Positions 44,408 through 53,407 of a stretch of DNA of 64,000 bases are shown in pieces. Source of the DNA: Cystobacterineae bacterium. Its GTDB lineage: Bacteria > Myxococcota > Myxococcia > Myxococcales > Myxococcaceae. Position numbers and translations under genes: made by a program. A model generated the notes under the pieces. That model ran no database searches and was not told the DNA's origin. It worked only from the letters and a program-made list of their open reading frames with translations. Position 1 is the first letter of the stretch; every line of letters starts with the position of its first letter. Location of the stretch: positions 1-64,000 of the forward strand of contig WQYA01000003.1 in assembly GCA_009781495.1 (NCBI GenBank), given 5' to 3'.

Positions 44408-46402
44408 TCAGGGGGGGCAGCAGACGGGGGGGCAGCAGCTGGGATAACAGTCTGAACGGCAACGGGAACAATCCAGAGGGGGGCTAGCAGGGGCTACCGG
44501 GGAGGGCATGACCCTTGAGGCGGCGGCGTTGTTGTCATTGGCGGCCAACGTACGCTGGCTGGTGGTGACGCAGACGTCATCGCCGATAAAGGCCTCCCTC
44601 CAGACATAACCTGACTTGCAGGTATGCACACCATAGGCGCCCACCACCCAACGCGAGGCTTTGGCAGCGTTGTCCGCAGCTACCTGTGTGCGGGTGGCCG
44701 GCGTAACGCAGACATAGTCCGATAGGTCCGCCTCCCTCCAGACATAACCCACTTTGCAAGTATTGGGACCAAATACATTTTGCGCCGGGTTGACGCGTGA
44801 GGCGGCGGCTTTGTTGTCATTGGCGGCCTGCGTACGCTGGCTGGTGGTGACGCAGACGTCATCGCCCGGAAAGGCCTCCCGCCAAACATAACCTGACTTG
44901 CAGGTATGTGCACCATAGGCGCCCACCACCCAACGCGAGGCTTTGACAGCGTTGTCCGCTGCTACCTGCGCGCGGGTGGCCGGCGTGACACAAACGCGGT
45001 CGCTGTCTCTGGCTTCCCGCCAGACATAGCCGACGAGGCAACGCTGAACGATGTTGGTGGTAATGGTGACGGAGGCAGCCGTGTCCGTCATGCTGTTGAT
45101 ACGAATTTGCACATCGTTCTTGTTGAGCGATGCTATGGGTCCACCTTTAGGCCCGGTACGAAGGAGATAGGGGGTGCCATATTTCACTTCACGTATCAGC
45201 ACTTGCTTCTCCTCATGAAAGCCTTTGCCCCAATTGACTTTACGACGGTATTCGACGGTATAATAGCGGAATGGATCTGCCGGCTCAAAAGGAACGCGCA
45301 CCAACAATGGCCCCGAAGATGCCGATGGGGCCTCCAGCGGCGCAAGGCTCAGCGTCCTTGAAGCAACTCCGTCGGCCCCCATGGTGAATACCCGGTTGCG
45401 CGGCAACCAACCCAACTTGTCGCGTTGGTAGCCCCCTAGCCCAACCCCACTGTCCCCAAAAATGCTGGTTTTAAAACTATAGGCGCCTTGGTTGCCCATC
45501 ACATCCCACGGGTCATCATATTCCCCGGCTTTGGCCCAGCACGCGTTCCTATAGGTGGTATCGTCGGAGAACCCATGGCCTAAGCCATAGACATGAAGCA
45601 TCTCATGGGCGGCAGTGCCGACGTTCCATCCGTTGTAGTCGAGCGTCACACGGGCGTCCTCGGCGCCATTGTCGATGATATGGCTAAAAATAACGATAAT
45701 TCTATGGTTGCTCGGAACGCTATAGCCCCCTTTCTTCGCGGCGTCGATGCAGTGCTGAGCACGTGGCCCGCGCTGCGTAGGTGGAAACATCATTTGTGCA
45801 GCGGTATAAGGCAGGGTATACCACCCCCGCACGGCCGAACCACTCAGCGAAATTAACCCGCCGGACTGGTCCGCCAAATAGCCAGCTACCCCGTCGGTAT
45901 TGGCCTGAGTGAAGAATTTAATGAAATAGTCCATGTCATATTTCTGGGCAATCCGCGAGGCGGCGGCTTTGTTGTCATTGGCGGCCTGCGTACGCTGGCT
46001 GGTGGTGACGCAGACGTCATCCCCAACAAAAGCCTCCCGCCAAACATAACCTGACTTGCAAGTATGCGAACCATAGGCGCCCACCACCCAACGCGAAACT
46101 TTGGCCGCGTTGTCCTCCGCCACCTGCCTGCGGGTTGCCTCCGTGACGCAGACATAGTCCAGCAGGTCGGCCTGTCGCCAGACATAGTTTGTCTGGCATT
46201 TGCTCGCAAAGTCCCTCTGATCTTGAAACTTGCACAGCAGCACAGACCAGGGCGTGTTGCCACGAATCGGCACAGCCTCCGCGGGAACAGCTACGCCCAA
46301 AATACCCAGCGTGAGAAAAATTCCCATCGCCGAATGAACCCACCTTAGCCCAAAAAACACCTTCAAGAAATGTATGGCTGTCCAGCCTGTTCTCATGCGC
46401 AT
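44408..46402 (-). CDS. secreted metalloprotease with six GYVWREA repeats
   Basis: The protein has 664 residues from ATG 46402, with AAAGGACGG upstream; the longer frame to 46579 reads as non-coding. A membrane or signal segment lies at about 25-43 (ending VPAEA). Two copies of a 37-residue repeat follow (about 69-106 and 114-150), with the pattern C..GYVWREA...D.VCVT...R...A.DN.AA.SR. The protease domain has HEMLHVYGLGH (residues 266-276), a metzincin-type zinc motif. Four more repeats fill about 454-630. The last 20 residues are Cys/Pro-rich (CRSDCYPSCCPPVCCPP). Each repeat has two conserved cysteines, likely one disulfide, so they could be binding modules. Substrate is unknown. Confidence 0.88.
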   Translation of the reverse strand: MRMRTGWTAIHFLKVFFGLRWVHSAMGIFLTLGILGVAVPAEAVPIRGNTPWSVLLCKFQDQRDFASKCQTNYVWRQADLLDYVCVTEATRRQVAEDNAAKVSRWVVGAYGSHTCKSGYVWREAFVGDDVCVTTSQRTQAANDNKAAASRIAQKYDMDYFIKFFTQANTDGVAGYLADQSGGLISLSGSAVRGWYTLPYTAAQMMFPPTQRGPRAQHCIDAAKKGGYSVPSNHRIIVIFSHIIDNGAEDARVTLDYNGWNVGTAAHEMLHVYGLGHGFSDDTTYRNACWAKAGEYDDPWDVMGNQGAYSFKTSIFGDSGVGLGGYQRDKLGWLPRNRVFTMGADGVASRTLSLAPLEAPSASSGPLLVRVPFEPADPFRYYTVEYRRKVNWGKGFHEEKQVLIREVKYGTPYLLRTGPKGGPIASLNKNDVQIRINSMTDTAASVTITTNIVQRCLVGYVWREARDSDRVCVTPATRAQVAADNAVKASRWVVGAYGAHTCKSGYVWREAFPGDDVCVTTSQRTQAANDNKAAASRVNPAQNVFGPNTCKVGYVWREADLSDYVCVTPATRTQVAADNAAKASRWVVGAYGVHTCKSGYVWREAFIGDDVCVTTSQRTLAANDNNAAASRVMPSPVAPASPPLDCSRCRSDCYPSCCPPVCCPP
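44513..45043 (-). repeat. four C-terminal GYVWREA repeats
   Basis: Four copies of the 37-residue module, separated by short linkers, lie in the C-terminal third of the metalloprotease. Copies 2 and 4 and copies 1 and 3 are more alike, so a two-module unit of about 92-94 residues was duplicated. Confidence 0.9.
45953..46198 (-). repeat. two N-terminal GYVWREA repeats
   Basis: Two copies of the same module precede the zinc-protease domain. They again alternate as a WRQADLLD-like and a WREAFVGD-like type, the same A-B order as in the C-terminal set. Confidence 0.88.
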
Positions 46403-46674
46403 GCGGGTCCGTCCTTTCTTTTTGGCATTATGACGCACAAGACAGTTATTCGCACAATTAAATATATTTATATTCAAATTTAAGCTAATGTTAAACTTAA
46501 ATCTCCCATCTCTGTTCCTTAAGGGGTTATTGGTAAGCCGTGGCGTGGCAGCTGAGGGAGGAAGCCACGTCTCGTCCAAAAATACCAGCTTGCTTTTGTC
46601 CTAAGCGGACTGTTTGCGCCGCTGTTTGTCACGTGCCTGTCTTAAGTCTTCGCGCGCTTGCTCGCTTGCGTGCC

Positions 46675-47772
46675 TCATTGAGACAGATGGGTTTGAATCC
46701 AATCCGCAACATCTTGTCTTGCATTGAATTTTCCCCTTCGGATATCCCCCCCGAGACGCCAACCCGCCAAACTCAATAATAAGTCTTGATATGAATTGCC
46801 TTTTTGATCGGAATTCACGGCAATGCCTCCGGTCGTCGTCCCGTCCTCATTCTCTTTAGGTTTCAGAATTTCCAACGCAGCACCCAATTTAAGCTCCTTG
46901 GGGTTCTCTCCCAGTGCCGCGTTGGCTTGCTTGAAAGTTTGAACATCCTCGTTGGTGGCTGCGTTATATTGCGTCCAAAATGCAAGCGGTTCTGTTATGG
47001 ATAAGTCCGGCGTCTTTTCGTGCCCAACCATCAACCGAATCGCCACTTCTTCATCGCTGACCGACGCAGGGACAGCAAGCATGTCTCTGATGTTTGTAAC
47101 CAGCGGCAACGGCACAACCGTTGGCGTTATGCCACGCAACATGCTCCATGTTGAAATGACTTTTTCGTTGGGTTTGGATACAAAATCGGGATGGAGGCCT
47201 AAGTTGACGGCGGTTAGGAAGTGGCCCACTTGATTATCGCTGGATTCGTGCGGATCCTTAAACAGCCCGCCAAAGCCTTCGTCATGCCATCCATCAACGA
47301 TTCCACCTGTCTTCAGCCCGGGTACAGCCCAGTGTTCCGTGGCCTTGAGTATTCGCTGCATTCTGTCGTAGGCAGTGTCGCTGCTTGCATCTTTGCCGTC
47401 GAAACAGTTCGATGAAAAAAAACCGGCCAAGTCTTGGACTCTGTTTGGAAGCCCAGGCTTGGGGGAATTCTCTTGGCGCTGAACCTGCTTTGGCTGCATT
47501 GCGTCGCCACCCATGCTGCGTTGCTGAACGACATGCGCAAGCTCGTGCCCCAAGAGCTTTTGGTCTGCAAAGCTGCCGGAAGCACCCAAGGCAATGTTGT
47601 TGCCCAGCGTGAAAGCTTTGGCGCCGAGGGATTCAGCCATTTGAGCAGCGTTGTCACCCCTATGAAGGCGCACTTGGCTGAAGTCCTGGCCAAAGCGGGG
47701 CTCAAAAAAGGCGCGGGTGGGGGTGTCGAGGGGGGCGCCGCCCTGGTTAAGGGAATGGAGGGAGGACTCCAT
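46675..47772 (-). CDS. DUF4157 (eCIS-associated metallopeptidase-like) protein
   Basis: The frame gives 365 residues from ATG 47772. A DUF4157 domain lies near the N-terminus (about 13-87): LDTPTRAFFEPRFGQDFSQV, then the zinc motif GHELAHVVQQR. The family is often encoded near extracellular contractile injection systems or toxins and is thought to include cargo-processing proteases. The rest is unrecognised; it contains several DNA-free, probably helical stretches. Upstream of ATG 47772 the frame continues as sensible DUF4157-like sequence (AHIQKNLKASSSVAAAASPQ) to a TAG, with only a CTG or ATA as start. The real N-terminus may therefore be longer or damaged. No injection-system genes are in the window. 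Confidence 0.78.
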   Translation of the reverse strand: MESSLHSLNQGGAPLDTPTRAFFEPRFGQDFSQVRLHRGDNAAQMAESLGAKAFTLGNNIALGASGSFADQKLLGHELAHVVQQRSMGGDAMQPKQVQRQENSPKPGLPNRVQDLAGFFSSNCFDGKDASSDTAYDRMQRILKATEHWAVPGLKTGGIVDGWHDEGFGGLFKDPHESSDNQVGHFLTAVNLGLHPDFVSKPNEKVISTWSMLRGITPTVVPLPLVTNIRDMLAVPASVSDEEVAIRLMVGHEKTPDLSITEPLAFWTQYNAATNEDVQTFKQANAALGENPKELKLGAALEILKPKENEDGTTTGGIAVNSDQKGNSYQDLLLSLAGWRLGGDIRRGKFNARQDVADWIQTHLSQ

Positions 47773-47913
47773 CTGTGGGGAAGCAGCGGCGGCGACAGAA
47801 GAGGAGGCTTTTAAATTTTTTTGTATATGAGCCAGCTAACAAAGTGTTACACACATGGGCGGCCTTCACGGAGGAGGCGCTCATTCCAGGCGAGAATGGA
47901 CGCGCCCCGTCAT

Positions 47914-48567
47914 TCAGAGATATTTCCCAGCCTCTTTGACAGACAACTTGTTTAATTCATTGCCATGTTTTTTCAAAAAACTTCTCACCCAAGATGGATT
48001 TGTTTTTGAATATTCCCGCAAACTCCAACCAATGGCCTTGTTGATAAAAAACTCTTTGCTGCCAAGGTTGTTGACAATGATTTTTTCCAACAATTCAACA
48101 CGTGTTTTGTCTTTATATCCCTGCTGAAAATCAATGGCTGTCCGTCGAAGCCATATGTTCTCGCTTTGAGACCAAACCAGCATTTCTTTTTCCAGCTCCG
48201 GGTGTTTCAAAACAATACTTCCAACAAAAGCGTCAAGAGTATCAATGGTTTCCCACCAGGATTTTCGGACAATCAGTTTTTGCAATTTGGGCAAGTCGTC
48301 CTTCGTCAATTTTTTGATTTTGGTTCTCAAATAATCCAGGGCAACATATTGGGCTTCACGATAATCCTTTTCCCAACAGGCGTTCACAAAATCCCAATCC
48401 AAATCTGCTTTTTTGAATTCTTTGAAAAATAACTTTTCTAATTCTTTTAGCTTCGGTTTTGGAATACCCAAAAATGGAAATATATTTCGCATATAAGCCG
48501 ACATTTTTTCGGCTTGTTTGTCGTCTTTATGTTTTTCTAATTCGGCAAAAATTTTGTCATATTTCAT
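47914..48567 (-). CDS. AlkD-like DNA alkylation repair protein
   Basis: The 217-residue protein is made of HEAT-like helical repeats typical of the AlkD/AlkC DNA glycosylase family. Conserved stretches are FPFLGIPKPKLKEL, CWEKDYREAQYVALDYL, KSWWETIDTLDAFVG and NIWLRRTAIDFQQGYK. The WWETIDTLD segment carries the aspartate and tryptophans used on alkylated bases. It would remove positively charged alkyl-purines from DNA. The gene is A/T-rich compared with its surroundings and stands alone, which suggests acquisition by transfer. No ribosome binding site is clear before ATG 48567. Confidence 0.88.
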   Translation of the reverse strand: MKYDKIFAELEKHKDDKQAEKMSAYMRNIFPFLGIPKPKLKELEKLFFKEFKKADLDWDFVNACWEKDYREAQYVALDYLRTKIKKLTKDDLPKLQKLIVRKSWWETIDTLDAFVGSIVLKHPELEKEMLVWSQSENIWLRRTAIDFQQGYKDKTRVELLEKIIVNNLGSKEFFINKAIGWSLREYSKTNPSWVRSFLKKHGNELNKLSVKEAGKYL

Positions 48568-48701
48568 TTTTATTTTTCAGAGTTAGTCTAGGGTTATTTC
48601 CTGGGTACCTCCTCCTTAAATACCTCTTTTTTAGCCATAAATACAATAGCCCACCCTGCTCTGCCCTAGGGCATAGCCGACCCCTATGCATTGCCAGCCG
48701 C

Positions 48702-51700
48702 TTAGCGCCTTATGCGCAGGCGCTCCACCAACACGTCGGCTTTGCTGTGATTGTTTTTTGAGGTTTTGCTGACTTTGTGCGCTGTCACCTGGGTTTTCCT
48801 CGGCGGAATCCCCTTGCCCTTGGCTTTTGCATTGACGCGTACGCTGAATTCAACAACCCCTTTCCTCCCACCCGACAACTTGAAGTTACCAAGTCTTATT
48901 TCCAGTTTGCGCGATTTGGCGTCAAAGCTATGCCCGCGTACGCTGACGGCGCTTTTGTTCTTCGGGATACTCACAACGACTTCAACACCTTCCTCATTTT
49001 CTGAAATATAACGCACGCTGTCCGGCATCCATGTAACGCTGGCCGGCAGCAGGTCGACAACTTGCAAGTGCTCCGCACTGTCCTTTTCGTTGCCATCGTT
49101 GGAGAGGGTTATGGAATATTTTATAACATCGCCAACGAGATCGACACCTGTGTCCTTGTTGCTGAGGTTTTCAGTTTCTATTCCTGCGGAAATGTTGATG
49201 GGGCGCTCTATTTCAACGCGAGCCACCGACGCATCGCTCTCGGGCATGCCCACTTCACGCTGAGTCACCCTAATCTCATCGCCTTCGGCCAGCGTTAAGC
49301 TGCGCGGGACAGCAACAGACCATTCAAGGCTTGGGTCCGTTTGGGTTTCCACCGTGGCGCCATTGGGCAATGCAACGCTAATCAGCGCGTTGGTGCTGGT
49401 GCCAACCCCTGTAATGGTTGAAGCGCCCGTCACAACCCCACGAATGATGGGCGGGGCCGACTGAAGCGCAATGGCCAGCATGAAATAGGGATAGGTCGGC
49501 GTCTCGGCGGGAGTCCCGTTGAACCATCCTATATCCCAAATGGTATCAAAGTCCCAAGTGCTGCCCCCCCGTGTGAAGGTGCTCACGGTCTTCATGTTTT
49601 TTGTGCTTTCACCTTTCAGCTTGCCCAAGTCGATGTTGCTCATGTCTTGCGTCGCTGTGGTGGATTTTTGTGCAACATCGGTGTCATAAAAGCTCATTCC
49701 CCGAGTCAGCAAACGCGAGGAAACATAGCCTACCAGTGGGTTAATACGTCGGCTGCCTGCACTTTCCACAATACCGGAGGCATAGACGTTTTCAATCGCT
49801 GACGCCCCACCCACAATACCGATAAGGCCGCCTATGCCTTCACCATAGCTCACCTTCGTCCCGCTAATCTGCGTTTGGCCCAGCACATATCCACGGGCAA
49901 ATGAGTTTTCAATGCCTGTGGCCTGCACATTCCCAACCAACCCCCCAACACCCATATAGCCGGTTGCGTTGGCATAGGAAGAGCAACTGGAGACGACACT
50001 TTTTTGAAGTTCGCCGGCCAAGCCGCCAACATGCGTGGTTGTGAGGGCCGTTCCCCTGACTGCAAAAGTGTTGTTGGGTTCGGGGTGGCTGGCATAAATC
50101 TCCATGAGTCCATTGGGGCCATAGGTGAAAGAACCGCCAATAATACTGTTGTCGGCCTTGCCTACCAGTCCGCCCACATATCTTGCCCCGGTGACGCCAT
50201 TGTTTCCAATCATAACGCGAACACCCATGATCTTCGTATTCTCCGCCCACCCAACGAGGGCACCCACGCGGTAGTTGCCATGAACGCCACTGTCTGCAAC
50301 TATCAGCTCCAGATCTTTGATCAGGGCGTTGTTGCGTGTTCTGCGGAACAGTCCCTGGTCGCTTTGTTTGGGATTGTTGGCTGCCAAGCCACGGATGCTT
50401 CTTCCGTTGCCGTCCAGAGTACCGTCAAACAGCGCTATGGGCGTCCAGGGCTTGGTCAACTCAATGTCGTTGGCCAACCAATACTTGCCGGTTCGGCTCA
50501 TGTTCCTCAATTGCGTTTCATTGCTGACAACCGTATATCCGGAAGGCGCTTGAGCTGGAACGAGATTGCCCATTGTTTGAGTGAGCTTTGACAGAGCAGC
50601 GTCCAGTTCTGCCTGCGTCGCGTTGGTGTTGTAGACGGTCAGCGCATCTATATAAGCCGCGAGGAACTCCGACCAACTGTCTGTGTCATAGTCGGATCTG
50701 TTGAGAGAACTGGCCTCATAGAGACTTTCAGCAAGAGGCATTTTGTTGGGTGTCCCGGGCTGTTCAACCGACAGTTCTACGGTTTTGGATGCTCTAACGC
50801 CGCCAATCTCAAAATGGAGCGTCAAGCTTTGCCGCCCTACGCCAATAGGCGTAAAAATAACGTCGTATAAATCCGATTGATGCTGTGTGCTGGTTTCGTT
50901 AACAGTATAAAAACCTGTATCCTTGATTGGATCATAGGCGCTTGGATTGTCCCACTGAAAATCCGTGAAATCTCTCACTGCGCGCCTCACAACCTGAACG
51001 TCCACCAGATGGCTGTTATAACTCAATTGAAGCCTTTCCCCTGTGGCCCTCGCGTCGGTCACGAGAACCGTCATCGGCGCCACGGTTGATCGGCTCAGCG
51101 CCAATTCACGGGGACCATTCGGGTAGATTCCCAAGCTGATGGGATCTGCTCTCCATACCTGGGCGCCGTTAAAAGGGTTCGCCGTCATGACATGAAGCCC
51201 ATGCTCGGATGAAACCATAACTCGCCCACCATAGTTGTATTTGTCCCCAAATCCGCCAACAACAACCGGAGCGAAACTCGTTCCATCCTCCGTGGCAAAC
51301 AGATCAAATCCGGCCGGATCTGACGCGTCAGCAAAATATTCGGAGGTATAGGAAAAATATTCGACAATGTCCGCGGTAATTTCTCGTGCGCTGCGCGGGG
51401 CGTCCGTCTCGTTAATGACGTCGATAATAATGTCCATTAACAAGAGAATGGCCAGTCTAAAATCCGGGGTCGGCAGGCGCCGCGCGATGGTGGCTACGGC
51501 ACCCTGGACAACTTGTCTGAGCTCGTCGTCGGTTTCAATCGACACCCCTTCGACGCCAAGCAAATAGTCGTCTAAATCTTTCGCCAATAGATCAAAGTCT
51601 ATGAGATGGGCATCCCGCATCAGCAAAAAATGCAGCCGCGCCAAGTCGATATAATGTCCATTGAGCACCGGAGCTGCACCGTCAATAAGTGTATCCACAT

Positions 51701-53033
51701 ATCGGTTTGTGAAGACGGCATAGTTTTCCTTGAAGGTGCTCATGTCCCATGTCGTGGCGTACATCTTCCCTTCGTGCTCGGTCATCCACCACGTGTATTG
51801 ATTAAACGAGGTGTTCTTCCGCGCATCGGGCAGAAGAGAAAACCCCGCACGCTGGTTGCCAATATGAGGAACCGCTATGCCGTTGGCGTCGACGGCGACA
51901 TTCTCGCCAACCCTATCCCCGACCACCACCTCCCAGTTGTCATGAACGTCAAACCTATAAATTTGAGCCGGAGAAAACAGCTCGCTCAACACTTCCTTAT
52001 AGAGACCCCTCAAAAACCCAACAGCGATGGCGGGACCACTGGAAAATGTGGTGACATAGACATAGTCCTGGCCAAATAAGGTGGACAAGAAACCGGAAGC
52101 CGAGGCGTTCTTGTGGAGCCCCATACCAAAGGGATAGGGGGAACCTGCCTCCCCTACTATCTCCTCCACCACCAATCCGTTCGGTCCCGGAGTCACTTTG
52201 ACAACACGAAAACCCCTCACCTCAATGTCTCCTACCCCTTGGTAATCCTGAAATTCCTGCCCCGCTAAAAATGCATAAATAGAACCGTTGAAGGCCAATA
52301 TGTCCCATACGGAGTCTGGTATTCCGAAATCTGCGAAGTCAACATAGAGTGACCAACCGACGGAATTGGCCCCCGCATTGGGCATCAGATCTTGAAGGTT
52401 TTTCCCGTCCGTTACATAAATTTTTGAGTCAAATGTACCGATGTATAACTTATCGTCAGAAAGGGTCGCGGCTCTAAAGTGCTCATGCGAGTCGGTGGGC
52501 AGGTTTTCCCAAAACACCATTTCCGGCCTGTCACCCAGTTTGAAATCCTTGCGAAATCGCAAAATAAAGGAATAGTCCGCTATGGGTTTGTTCGTTGTGG
52601 CAGCCAGGACATAGAGATCTTCGTTGAAAACAATCATTCTGCGAAAACCGCTCACCATGGGACTCGCATGCACAAGCTCCCACGGGGCGTCGGGATCTGA
52701 AGCCCTCTGCCTATATATTCTCCCCGCCATGTCGCCGCTGGGCTCGGGAATGTTGAATACGGTATACATCCCCGGAGTGGGGTTTGCAGCACGCGCCAAT
52801 ATGTTGCCGGCCAAATCTCTGTTCGTGCCTACCCAGAGATAGTCACCATCCGTCTGTTGGAAAAGCTCGCTGCACCAAGCATAGCTGTTGTGCTCGCCCA
52901 CATAGGGATTGGTGTCAATTCCGTCGATGGTTCCGCGACTGTTTGAATTGGATAGCTTTTGGGCTGCAAACGCGCCGGGAAACGAACACAAGAGCAGCAG
53001 GAACACGACTACGGACGTGATAGCCTTCTTCAT
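48702..53033 (-). CDS. giant secreted protein with FIVAR, GLUG and DUF11 parts
   Basis: The protein has 1443 residues from ATG 53033, with AAGAAGG upstream. A signal peptide covers about 1-24 (ending PGAFA). The first 700 residues look like a large propeller-type fold, with YDYLWVGTN-like blades (LYIGTFDSKIYVTDG, VYVTTFSSGPAIA). A FIVAR-like helical segment lies at about 766-821 (YDTDSWSEFLAAYIDALTVY). Five GLUG motifs follow at about 920-1070 (VGALVGWAEN, VGGLVGKADN, VGGLAGELQK, VGGLVGNVQ, IGGLIGIVGG). A DUF11-like domain is at about 1280-1370 (GDVIKYSITLSNDGN). The end is basic without a sorting motif. It is probably a surface adhesin or extracellular structural protein. No catalytic site is visible. 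Confidence 0.85.
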   Translation of the reverse strand: MKKAITSVVVFLLLLCSFPGAFAAQKLSNSNSRGTIDGIDTNPYVGEHNSYAWCSELFQQTDGDYLWVGTNRDLAGNILARAANPTPGMYTVFNIPEPSGDMAGRIYRQRASDPDAPWELVHASPMVSGFRRMIVFNEDLYVLAATTNKPIADYSFILRFRKDFKLGDRPEMVFWENLPTDSHEHFRAATLSDDKLYIGTFDSKIYVTDGKNLQDLMPNAGANSVGWSLYVDFADFGIPDSVWDILAFNGSIYAFLAGQEFQDYQGVGDIEVRGFRVVKVTPGPNGLVVEEIVGEAGSPYPFGMGLHKNASASGFLSTLFGQDYVYVTTFSSGPAIAVGFLRGLYKEVLSELFSPAQIYRFDVHDNWEVVVGDRVGENVAVDANGIAVPHIGNQRAGFSLLPDARKNTSFNQYTWWMTEHEGKMYATTWDMSTFKENYAVFTNRYVDTLIDGAAPVLNGHYIDLARLHFLLMRDAHLIDFDLLAKDLDDYLLGVEGVSIETDDELRQVVQGAVATIARRLPTPDFRLAILLLMDIIIDVINETDAPRSAREITADIVEYFSYTSEYFADASDPAGFDLFATEDGTSFAPVVVGGFGDKYNYGGRVMVSSEHGLHVMTANPFNGAQVWRADPISLGIYPNGPRELALSRSTVAPMTVLVTDARATGERLQLSYNSHLVDVQVVRRAVRDFTDFQWDNPSAYDPIKDTGFYTVNETSTQHQSDLYDVIFTPIGVGRQSLTLHFEIGGVRASKTVELSVEQPGTPNKMPLAESLYEASSLNRSDYDTDSWSEFLAAYIDALTVYNTNATQAELDAALSKLTQTMGNLVPAQAPSGYTVVSNETQLRNMSRTGKYWLANDIELTKPWTPIALFDGTLDGNGRSIRGLAANNPKQSDQGLFRRTRNNALIKDLELIVADSGVHGNYRVGALVGWAENTKIMGVRVMIGNNGVTGARYVGGLVGKADNSIIGGSFTYGPNGLMEIYASHPEPNNTFAVRGTALTTTHVGGLAGELQKSVVSSCSSYANATGYMGVGGLVGNVQATGIENSFARGYVLGQTQISGTKVSYGEGIGGLIGIVGGASAIENVYASGIVESAGSRRINPLVGYVSSRLLTRGMSFYDTDVAQKSTTATQDMSNIDLGKLKGESTKNMKTVSTFTRGGSTWDFDTIWDIGWFNGTPAETPTYPYFMLAIALQSAPPIIRGVVTGASTITGVGTSTNALISVALPNGATVETQTDPSLEWSVAVPRSLTLAEGDEIRVTQREVGMPESDASVARVEIERPINISAGIETENLSNKDTGVDLVGDVIKYSITLSNDGNEKDSAEHLQVVDLLPASVTWMPDSVRYISENEEGVEVVVSIPKNKSAVSVRGHSFDAKSRKLEIRLGNFKLSGGRKGVVEFSVRVNAKAKGKGIPPRKTQVTAHKVSKTSKNNHSKADVLVERLRIRR

Positions 53034-53407
53034 GATAGCCTTCTTTTCAATATTGGGTGGAGATCCCCGTGCCGCCAACAGCTCCGCCCGGCAGGCTATT
53101 CGATGCTATTTGAATTTTCAATACGTCGATGAATTTAAATTAGAATAAATGAATTAATCGGCGCGCTGCCGCCGTCATAGCAACGCTACCGTGAAGGAGA
53201 TAGCCTATGGTGTATCCTTCACCGTTTGGCAGCCGCATGGCGCATTGGGTTCACCGGTTTTTGGCTCCTAAAGGGTATTGAGGGGAGGGTGTCAGCAACA
53301 TGAGGACCAGCTTTGGGTTTTTGAAATTTCAAAAAAGCTTAAGGAAGGGCCTTGACGCGCCTGCAACTGTGGCTATTTTTGTCGGGAAAGGAGGGAATTC
53401 ACCTACC
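53034..53407. other. intergenic stretch upstream of the nitroreductase gene
   Basis: The stretch holds the ribosome binding site of the giant protein gene on the minus strand, an A/T-rich segment at 53100-53160 likely to contain promoters, and the short open frame described separately. A second ribosome-like GGGAGGG at about 53284 precedes an ATG at 53300 that is in frame with the nitroreductase gene but adds sequence with no family match. Confidence 0.5.
53207..53281 (+). CDS. possible 24-codon leader ORF with hairpin-covered start
   Basis: ATG 53207 has AAGGAG seven bases upstream and opens 24 codons to TGA. The ribosome site is within a hairpin: GTGAAGGA (from 53191) pairs with TCCTTCAC (ending 53222), with the ATG in the loop. 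Such an arrangement could be a controlled leader peptide for the nitroreductase gene that starts 126 bases later. The peptide has no recognisable family, so coding is uncertain. Confidence 0.3.
   Translation: MVYPSPFGSRMAHWVHRFLAPKGY

Noticed and set aside
47434-47814. Plus-strand frame opposite the DUF4157 gene
   Set aside because: The opposite strand carries the recognisable HExxH domain; this frame is its shadow.
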